DNA of 10,534 nt from Verrucomicrobiota bacterium (GTDB taxonomy: Bacteria; Verrucomicrobiota; Verrucomicrobiia; Limisphaerales; UBA11358). The notes under the pieces were generated by a model that searched no databases, was not told the DNA's origin, and saw nothing but the letters and a program-made list of their open reading frames with translations. Position 1 is the stretch's first letter, and every line of letters begins with the position of its first letter. This document shows, piece after piece, positions 1 to 5,480 of this stretch. Made by a program: the position numbers and the translations under genes. The stretch covers positions 1 through 10,534 of the forward strand of contig JAMFSG010000351.1 in assembly GCA_026225155.1 (NCBI GenBank). The letters are read 5' to 3'.

Positions 1-1
1 A

Positions 2-1357
2 CCCGCACCGGCGCTCGCGCCGTTGCCGGAAATCGTCGTGACATTTTTAGCCGATGAAAAAGGCGTGGAACAAATTGCGCGCCAGATCAAAGTCACCGGT
101 CGCGCGTATCCGCTGTTTCAAATTGCGGAACTCGTTTTGCAAAAGCCGGAACGTTATTCCGTCCAGCTCGCGACCAAGAAAAAAGCCGACGGCACAACTG
201 CTCAAGCCTTGTTCGTTTGCGCGCTCGACGATTCGCCGTGGTTATCCGAAGACGAAGCTGTCGCGCACGTTCTGAAAAGCCATTTCGCCACGTTTTATCA
301 GGCCGAACGCATCGCGACCGAAGCTCCGAAAGGCGTTTATACCTTCGTCGCGCAATGCGGTTTGAGCGGCGCGATTCTCGGCCCGCCGAATTATCACGAT
401 TACCAAAACCAGTTGCGTAAATTGCACGCGGAAAAATTTTCACGCATGCCGTTCGACATGTTCAAGTCGCGCGTGAAAATCGTGAAGGACGAAGCCGTCG
501 TCAAAAAATGGATCGAAGAACAAAGTTTCAAGACGGAATATAATTGTCTCAACGTCGCCGAGCCGCTGAAACTCGCGAGCCTCGAAGAAGTGGAAAAACA
601 TTTTCGCGCGACGCACAAGGATTCCATCATCAAATCCGTCGAGACGTTCACGGTCGCCGGCGTGCCGAGCCGCAGTTTGCGCAGCGCTGGTTTGCAACGC
701 CTCGTGCGCGGCGAATGGGAACATCAAAAACATTTCCCGCTGCAACTCGCGACGAAGTTGAGCCAGCAGTTCGCGTCGCACGGTCTGCAATTTTTCAAGG
801 TCAACAAAACCGTCACGCACGTTTCCGTGGCGCGCCCGCAATTCCTCGATCTCGAAACCACGCCGGTTTCCGAGAACATCAAGCGCATCGTCGAGTTCAT
901 CAACAAGACGCCGAAAGGTTCGCGCAAAAAATTGGTTGAAGCGCTCGCGCCGACGCCCAAAGCGCCGACGGTCATCGAAGTGAAACCGGAAGAAGCCAAA
1001 GCACCTGCTGCGGCTGAACCGACGGCAGAACAGACCGCGATCATTTCCGATTTACACTGGCTCATTCATCAAGGCCACGTTTTGGAATTCGCCGACGGAC
1101 GTTTGGAAACCGCCAAAAAACCCGCGCCCAAACCGGTGAAACAGGAAAAGAAACCGATCGAAGCAAAAGCTGAAAAAGTTGAAGGCGCAGAAAACGTTGC
1201 CGCGACAACTTCAGAAACAGTTTCCGCTGAAGCGCCGGTTGCCGAACAAATTCAACCGGCGGCAGAAAATGCGGTTGTCGCTGAAGTTTCAACACCCATT
1301 GCCGAAGCTGCGCCGGTTACAGAACCTGCTATTGAAGCGGACAAGCCGGCAGTTTGA
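2..1357 (+). CDS. Unknown protein with Ala/Pro/Glu-rich C-terminal tail (5' partial)
   Basis: The frame is open from base 2 to the TGA at 1355-1357, giving 451 visible residues. The first possible in-window start is a TTG at 23, but the residues before it (Pro-Ala-Pro-Ala-Leu-Ala-Pro-Leu) also read sensibly, so the gene almost certainly begins upstream. I do not recognise the family. Roughly residues 8-305 look like folded, mixed alpha/beta protein, with a conserved-looking stretch around GPPNYHDYQNQLRKLHAEKF near residue 125. From about 315 the sequence becomes rich in Ala, Pro, Glu and Lys. This is interrupted by one ordered island near 345-376 (DLHWLIHQGHVLEFADG) that resembles a small helical or winged-helix-like module, then a low-complexity tail runs to the end. 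No signal peptide or membrane segment is visible, so a cytoplasmic protein is likely. The stop codon directly abuts the nested palindrome at 1358. Confidence 0.85.
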   Translation, partial: PAPALAPLPEIVVTFLADEKGVEQIARQIKVTGRAYPLFQIAELVLQKPERYSVQLATKKKADGTTAQALFVCALDDSPWLSEDEAVAHVLKSHFATFYQAERIATEAPKGVYTFVAQCGLSGAILGPPNYHDYQNQLRKLHAEKFSRMPFDMFKSRVKIVKDEAVVKKWIEEQSFKTEYNCLNVAEPLKLASLEEVEKHFRATHKDSIIKSVETFTVAGVPSRSLRSAGLQRLVRGEWEHQKHFPLQLATKLSQQFASHGLQFFKVNKTVTHVSVARPQFLDLETTPVSENIKRIVEFINKTPKGSRKKLVEALAPTPKAPTVIEVKPEEAKAPAAAEPTAEQTAIISDLHWLIHQGHVLEFADGRLETAKKPAPKPVKQEKKPIEAKAEKVEGAENVAATTSETVSAEAPVAEQIQPAAENAVVAEVSTPIAEAAPVTEPAIEADKPAV

Positions 1358-1549
1358 TAGCTGCGGAGCAGCGTTTAGAAAGTAGCCCACGGTGCAACTG
1401 TGGGTCAGCGCGGCAGAAATTTTTAAGCCCCGGATGGGGCGATAGAAAACACGCGCTTTTTTCCGTTCGCCCCATCCGGGGCTTAAATTTTATGGCAATT
1501 TTACCCACAGTTGCACCATGGGCTACTGCCGCTCGCTGCTCCGCAGCTA
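1358..1549. repeat. 192-bp nested inverted repeat of three palindromic modules
   Basis: Three inverted repeats are stacked inside each other. The outer arms 1358-1373 and 1534-1549 (TAGCTGCGGAGCAGCG and its complement) match 16 of 16. The middle arms 1382-1405 and 1503-1526 (module beginning GTAGCCCACGGTGCAACTG) match 23 of 24. The inner arms 1423-1442 and 1467-1486 (TTAAGCCCCGGATGGGGCGA) match 20 of 20 around a 24-nt loop. The whole intergenic region between the unknown gene and the helicase is essentially this structure. As RNA it would fold into a long hairpin and could end transcription of the upstream gene, although no U-tract follows it. Its modular architecture suggests a dispersed REP- or MITE-like element instead of a simple terminator. 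There is no transposase in the window. Confidence 0.85.
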
Positions 1550-1613
1550 AAATTCAATTTTCAGGCTCATTCAATTTGCTTCCGAGCCGCCGGTTTCCTG
1601 ATAGACTCCAAGC

Positions 1614-2855
1614 ATGAGTTTTTCCGCACTCGGTTTGTCCGAGAAAATTCTGGAAGGCGTCAAGGCGATGGGTTATGCCGAGCCGACGCCGATCCAGCTT
1701 CGCGCCATTCCGCTGATTTTGTCGGGCAAAGACGTCATCGGCAGCGCGCAAACCGGCACCGGCAAAACCGCCGCGTTCGCCTTGCCGATTCTTTCCAAGC
1801 TCGTCGCGCACAATGCCGTCGGCCCGCGCGCGCTCATCCTCGAACCCACGCGCGAACTCGCCGCGCAGGTGGAAACTTCCGTCCGCGATTACGCGCGTTT
1901 CACCGATCTGAAAACCACCGTCGTTTTCGGCGGCGTCGGTTACGGCAAACAAAACGATGAATTGAAAGCCGGCGCGGACACCGTCGTCGCCACGCCAGGA
2001 CGATTGCTCGATCATCTGGAACAAGGCACGTTGCGTTTGGACAAAGTTGAATTTCTCGTTTTGGACGAAGCCGACCGCATGCTTGACATGGGATTTTTGC
2101 CCGACGTCCGGCACATCGTCGAAAAATGTCCGCGCGCGCGGCATACTGCGCTGTTTTCCGCCACTGTTCCGCCGCAAATCGAAACGCTCATCCAATGGGC
2201 GATGCACAGTCCGGAAACCATTGAAATCGGCGCACGCCGCACGCCGGCGGAAACCGTCAAGCACGTCATCTATCCGGTTTCTGACACGCAAAAAACCGAC
2301 CTGCTGCTCAAGTTGCTCGACTCGGTTAATTACGATTCCGTCATCATTTTCTGCCGCACGAAACACGGCGCGGATCGCGTCGCCGCTTTGTTGAAACGCG
2401 CGAACCACGCGGTTTGCGTTTTGCATTCCAACCGCACGCAACGCGAACGCGAACAGGCGCTCGCCGGTTTTCGCAACGGCAAATTCGAGGTGCTCGTCGC
2501 CACGGACATCGCCGCGCGCGGACTCGACATCGCGGACGTCAGCCACGTCGTCAATTACGATGTGCCGCAGCATCCCGAAGATTACATCCACCGCATCGGC
2601 CGCACCGGCCGTGCCGAGGCGAAGGGCGACGCGTTCACCATCATGATTGCCGAGGACGCCGCGCACGTTTTCGCCATCGAACGTTTCATCAGCCAGAAAA
2701 TCCCGCGCGTGAAACTGGAAAATTTTGATTACCGCTACACCTCGCTGTTTGAAGAAACCAAACCCGGCGCGCCCACCGGCGGTTTTCCCGGCAAAGTCCG
2801 CGGCGGCCGCGTCCACGGCGGCTACCATTTTGCGCCCGGCGGACGGAGAAGGTAA
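1614..2855 (+). CDS. DEAD-box ATP-dependent RNA helicase, RhlE-like
   Basis: This 413-residue protein carries the full helicase motif set in order. There is a Q motif region with Phe3 and PTPIQ at 24-28, motif I AQTGTGKT 45-52, motif Ia PTRELA 78-83, TPGR 127-130, motif II DEAD 151-154, motif III SAT 182-184, motif V ATDIAARGLDI 296-306 and motif VI HRIGRTGR 326-333. It is expected to unwind or remodel RNA duplexes using ATP, in ribosome assembly or RNA decay. The C-terminus (about 385-413) is short and rich in Gly and Arg, like the RNA-binding tails of RhlE-type helicases. The ATG at 1614 starts right before the Q motif. No good Shine-Dalgarno sequence is visible upstream. The family is secure; the exact orthologue (RhlE versus another member) is not. 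Confidence 0.96.
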   Translation: MSFSALGLSEKILEGVKAMGYAEPTPIQLRAIPLILSGKDVIGSAQTGTGKTAAFALPILSKLVAHNAVGPRALILEPTRELAAQVETSVRDYARFTDLKTTVVFGGVGYGKQNDELKAGADTVVATPGRLLDHLEQGTLRLDKVEFLVLDEADRMLDMGFLPDVRHIVEKCPRARHTALFSATVPPQIETLIQWAMHSPETIEIGARRTPAETVKHVIYPVSDTQKTDLLLKLLDSVNYDSVIIFCRTKHGADRVAALLKRANHAVCVLHSNRTQREREQALAGFRNGKFEVLVATDIAARGLDIADVSHVVNYDVPQHPEDYIHRIGRTGRAEAKGDAFTIMIAEDAAHVFAIERFISQKIPRVKLENFDYRYTSLFEETKPGAPTGGFPGKVRGGRVHGGYHFAPGGRRR

Positions 2856-2896
2856 ATCCCGCAACGGAATTTAATTGGCGGTGTTGGTTTAATTAA

Positions 2897-3295
2897 ATGA
2901 GTAAACCAAAAATAGTGTCTGCTTGGGGATTTCTCGAAATAACTGTCTTAATTTTTATAGTTGGATTTTGCGTTTTGGTTTCAATAGAGCCATGGGGAAA
3001 TAGCTCATCGCACCGCACCAGCCCCGCTAATGCTTGCATTAATAATCTTCGTGAAATTGATGCAGCAAAGCAACAATGGGCTTTAGAGCGCAACGCGAAA
3101 TCAAATGACCTGGTCACGATAAACTACATCAGGCCTTATATTGAAAGTGATCGGAACAACTCTTTCGTCAAACTGGATACAAAAGGCGATCTTCCTAAAT
3201 GTCCGTCTGGTGGAATTTACAAAATTGGAAAATTGGATGAATCACCGACTTGCTCGCTTGGCACGAACGTTTTTCCGGCTCACGTCTTGCCCTAG
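2897..3295 (+). CDS. Small pseudopilin-like membrane-anchored protein
   Basis: This 132-residue protein has a single hydrophobic segment at about residues 11-30 (GFLEITVLIFIVGFCVLVSI) and an exported-looking globular part. The segment CINNLREIDAAKQQWALE (47-64), followed by CPSGG near 102 and PTCSLG near 118, matches my recollection of the small type II secretion/type IV pilin-like proteins that are numerous in Verrucomicrobiota. The N-terminus is atypical: after the Gly11-Phe12 junction the Glu falls at mature position 3, not the usual 5, so processing by prepilin peptidase is uncertain. The gene is clearly more AT-rich than its neighbours. It lies 41 bp after the helicase on the same strand and converges with the toxin gene only 11 bp away. 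The start is the ATG at 2897. A role in a secretion or pilus apparatus is inferred, and no other pilus gene is nearby. Confidence 0.8.
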   Translation: MSKPKIVSAWGFLEITVLIFIVGFCVLVSIEPWGNSSSHRTSPANACINNLREIDAAKQQWALERNAKSNDLVTINYIRPYIESDRNNSFVKLDTKGDLPKCPSGGIYKIGKLDESPTCSLGTNVFPAHVLP

Positions 3296-3306
3296 TTTAA
3301 GAGATT

Positions 3307-3708
3307 TCAAAGTCGCCGCAAAAAATCCGCCGGGCTGACAATCAAAATTCCACGAAATTGCCGGAGCGGCAGTAGATGCTTTTTATCGCCACTCACGATG
3401 AAACCCGCCTCCGCCGCCAGCGCGCATTCCAAAATCATTTCATCATCGGGATCAGGCGTCGCCCGCGTGGCGCGATCCGTCGGAAAAACCAGCGTGGCGG
3501 AATCCGTCAGCGCCTTCACCCATTCCACAAACGCGCGGTCGGGATATTCTAAACGAAGTTCCTCAATGATTTCGTGATATTCCGCGAGCAAAGCGGGACT
3601 GACCACGGCTTCGCAACGGCCTTGCGCCCAGGCCGCGAGACAATCAAACGGCGCGCCCCGCCAAAAACTCGCGCTGGCCACCACATTCGTGTCAAAAACA
3701 ACTTTCAC
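3307..3708 (-). CDS. PIN-domain toxin, putative RNase (COG1569-like)
   Basis: This 133-residue protein is a complete PIN domain. The acidic residues expected to bind Mg2+ in this nuclease family are present: Asp6 in VVFDTNV, Glu43 in LLAEYHEI, Asp88 or Asp89 in DPDDEMILECA, and Asp108 in SGDKKHL. PIN toxins usually cut tRNA, rRNA or mRNA when their antitoxin is lost. It overlaps the upstream antitoxin gene by 4 bp (ATGA at 3705-3708), the normal order antitoxin then toxin, implying translational coupling. The length is typical and nothing suggests inactivation. It converges on the pilin-like gene with 11 bp between the stops. The RNA target cannot be read from the sequence. Confidence 0.92.
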   Translation of the reverse strand: MKVVFDTNVVASASFWRGAPFDCLAAWAQGRCEAVVSPALLAEYHEIIEELRLEYPDRAFVEWVKALTDSATLVFPTDRATRATPDPDDEMILECALAAEAGFIVSGDKKHLLPLRQFRGILIVSPADFLRRL

Positions 3709-3962
3709 GCTTTGCGCCGGTTTCTAACTCGCTGCAAAGCGCGGGCAACCGTTGCTTCATCCGCCGGTTTGATTTCCGGAAGTTCGCGGCCAGCCAGCAA
3801 CAGCGAACGAACACGCGCAGGCGTCATCACCTGCCGTTTTCGCAGGACAATCAGCCCGTTCACATAACCGACATCCAACTGGTCGCCGGATTTGATCCGC
3901 GCCTGCTCGCGAATCGCTTCAGGAATGACCATCTGGCCTTTGACAGAAATACTCGCAATCAT
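3705..3962 (-). CDS. AbrB/MazE-type antitoxin
   Basis: This 85-residue protein has an N-terminal swapped-hairpin (AbrB/SpoVT-like) DNA-binding domain at about residues 1-44, with the characteristic start SISVKGQMVIPEAIREQ followed by a GDQLDV turn. The C-terminal half (about 45-85), rich in charged residues, would wrap around and neutralise the PIN toxin encoded next to it. Antitoxins of this class normally repress their own operon. A perfect 20-bp palindrome begins two bases upstream of the ATG (3960-3962) and is the obvious operator candidate. The gene lies 36 bp after the eboF-like stop on the same strand, so read-through from that operon is possible. Confidence 0.9.
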   Translation of the reverse strand: MIASISVKGQMVIPEAIREQARIKSGDQLDVGYVNGLIVLRKRQVMTPARVRSLLLAGRELPEIKPADEATVARALQRVRNRRKA

Positions 3963-3963
3963 G

Positions 3964-3983
3964 AAGTAAGCTTAAGCTTACTT
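3964..3983. promoter_or_regulatory. 20-bp perfect palindrome, candidate toxin-antitoxin operator
   Basis: The sequence AAGTAAGCTTAAGCTTACTT is its own reverse complement. It is one base away from the antitoxin start codon, in the 36-bp gap between the eboF-like stop and the antitoxin. AbrB-type antitoxins bind palindromic sites in their promoters as dimers, so autoregulation is a reasonable inference. The site leaves no room for a Shine-Dalgarno sequence, so binding could also block translation initiation or the transcript could be nearly leaderless. Confidence 0.7.
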
Positions 3984-3998
3984 TGGAAAGAATCAAAT

Positions 3999-5480
3999 TT
4001 ATTGTTCCAAAATCTGCCGCAGCAAAAGTTGATAAACATCCGTTGATTCAATTTCTTTCGTGCTCAAAAATTCCGGTTGCGACGTGATGAACACCGGCCA
4101 GTCTTTTTTGTCCGCTGGTCGGCAACCGTGCGAACCTTTCACCAGCGTTGCGTCGAGCGGAATCACGTCCATCAACATGCGGAAGCCGAGTTTTTTTTGC
4201 AGCAGTCGCCAAATGATTTTTAATTTCGGCAGCGGAATTTTTGGATCGAGAAATAATTCTACCGGGTCGTAGCCGGGCTTGCGATGGATGTCCACCGTCC
4301 GCGCAAAATCCGGCGCGCGCGCGTCGTCGAGCCAGTAATAATAAGTGAACCACGCATTTTCTTTCGCCACCGCAATCAAATCGCCGGCGCGCGAATGGTC
4401 AATGCCGGCCGCCATTTTTTCTGTTTGGCCGAGAATATTTTCCACGCCGGAAGTTTTTTCCAAAACCTCGCGCACGGAATTTTCCAACGATTTGTCGTTC
4501 ACATAAATGTGCGCGACTTGGTGGTCGGCGACGGCGAAAACTTTACTCGCGCCCGCGTCGAGAATTTCCAAACCGAGTTCGCCCTTGATCGTCAGCCAGC
4601 CGTGTTCGCGAAAAATCCGGTTGAGATGAACCGGCGTGCCCACGTTCGTGATGCCGTATTCGGAAAGCAAAACCACCTGCACGCCGCGCGCGCAAAAAAA
4701 ATCAATCAAGTCGCCGACGATCGCGTCAATTTCGTGCAAGTCGCGGTGAATGGCGGGGTTCGTTGAAGCGTTACATTGTTGAATCGTTAAATCGGCAGCC
4801 GATTTAACAATGGAACGATTCAACGATTTAACGCCGTGCCGTTGCAAATTGTAATCCAGATGCGGCAGATAAATCAGATTCAGCGTCGGCGAAAATTTAT
4901 TTTCGATCCACTTCGCGGATGCGGCGATCCAGCGCGAAACGCAATCGGCCTTGCCTTGCGGCGAATCAATGCCCGCCGCCGGGCCCCAAAAACCGAAGAA
5001 CGGAAATTCGCCGAGATCTTTTTTGATCTCGGTGCGGATGGAATACGGCCACGAATAGATGTCGAAAAATTTTCGGCCGTCGGCGGGATACATCGGGCGC
5101 GGCGTGATGGCGTAATCCACGCTCGAATACATATTGAACCACCAGAAACAATTTGCCGTCGTGAATCGTTGAGCCGTTGAATCGTTGAATCGTTCGCGTA
5201 ACTCGTCCCAGATTTTTTGGCCGCGAACGACGTGGTTCGATTGTTTCCAAAATTGCGTCTCGGCAAATTCGCGGTTGAACCAGCCGTTGCCGACGATGCC
5301 GTGCTGCGATGGATTTTTGCCGGTGAGATAATTCGATTGCGCGGTGCAAGTGACGGCGGGAAACGCGGGCGCGATCTGCGCGAGCGCGCCGCGTTTCACA
5401 AATTCCGCGATGCGCGGCGTGTGTTCGCCGATGAGCGCTTCGGTCAAACCGACGACGTTGATGACAGCGAGCCGTTTCAT
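3999..5480 (-). CDS. eboF: EboF-like alkaline phosphatase/nucleotide pyrophosphatase superfamily protein
   Basis: This 493-residue protein belongs to the phosphodiesterase/nucleotide-pyrophosphatase-like family found in ebo (EDB) clusters. Supporting segments are INVVGLT near 8-13, the probable nucleophile Thr44 in FPAVTCTAQSNYLTG, HGIVGNGW 60-67, TPRPMYPADGRK 126-137, YLPHLDYNLQRHG 204-216, SEYGI 273-277, VADHQVAH 317-324, YYYWLDDARAPDFARTVDIHRKPGYDP 380-406 (a strong family signature) and KKLGFRMLMDVIPLD 429-443. I chose the ATG at 5480 because its ATGA overlaps the stop of the eboD-like gene; a TTG at 5492 would add four residues. Several canonical metal ligands of the superfamily are replaced. 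Two in-frame repeat-derived insertions are present at about residues 98-104 and 217-240. The substrate is unknown. Confidence 0.88.
   Translation of the reverse strand: MKRLAVINVVGLTEALIGEHTPRIAEFVKRGALAQIAPAFPAVTCTAQSNYLTGKNPSQHGIVGNGWFNREFAETQFWKQSNHVVRGQKIWDELRERFNDSTAQRFTTANCFWWFNMYSSVDYAITPRPMYPADGRKFFDIYSWPYSIRTEIKKDLGEFPFFGFWGPAAGIDSPQGKADCVSRWIAASAKWIENKFSPTLNLIYLPHLDYNLQRHGVKSLNRSIVKSAADLTIQQCNASTNPAIHRDLHEIDAIVGDLIDFFCARGVQVVLLSEYGITNVGTPVHLNRIFREHGWLTIKGELGLEILDAGASKVFAVADHQVAHIYVNDKSLENSVREVLEKTSGVENILGQTEKMAAGIDHSRAGDLIAVAKENAWFTYYYWLDDARAPDFARTVDIHRKPGYDPVELFLDPKIPLPKLKIIWRLLQKKLGFRMLMDVIPLDATLVKGSHGCRPADKKDWPVFITSQPEFLSTKEIESTDVYQLLLRQILEQ
4761..4832. repeat. 72-bp repeat-derived in-frame insertion inside eboF, with hairpin
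   Basis: This stretch is built from variants of the word AACGATTCAAC/GTTAAATCG in both orientations. It contains a perfect 10-bp inverted repeat, GTTAAATCGG at 4786-4795 and CCGATTTAAC at 4799-4808, with a 3-nt loop. The coding strand carries GTTAAATCG twice and GAATCGTT once. The length is exactly 24 codons (eboF residues 217-240), so the frame is kept. The encoded segment lies between two blocks that fit the family well (YLPHLDYNLQRHG before, DLHEIDAIVGDLI after), where I expect only a short linker. Boundaries are approximate. Confidence 0.75.
5163..5194. repeat. Four tandem copies of an 8-bp word inside eboF
   Basis: On the plus strand the units are GAATCGTT, GAGCCGTT, GAATCGTT, GAATCGTT (three identical, one with two changes). 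They encode roughly residues 96-106 of the eboF product (RFNDSTAQ), between KIWDELR and the conserved FTTANCFWWFNMYSS. The word is the same as in the larger insertion at 4761-4832, so the two appear to belong to one repeat family. Confidence 0.8.

Noticed and set aside
1354..1617. A small plus-strand open frame of 87 codons across the nested palindrome
   Set aside because: Its sequence is entirely the translation of the two arms of the inverted repeat, and it overlaps the upstream gene's end.
1554..2864. A 436-codon open frame on the minus strand opposite the RNA helicase
   Set aside because: It is the antisense shadow of a motif-complete helicase in GC-rich DNA. Its composition is Arg/Asp/Phe-rich with no recognisable domain.
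3296..3306. A possible terminator between the convergent pilin-like and toxin genes
   Set aside because: The gap is 11 bp and I see no hairpin with a T-run in or around it.
4999..5040. A short inverted repeat (CCGAGATC ... GATCTCGG) inside eboF
   Set aside because: It lies fully within well-conserved coding sequence (EIKKDLGEF) and is explained by codon choice, with no link to the AACGATTC repeat family.
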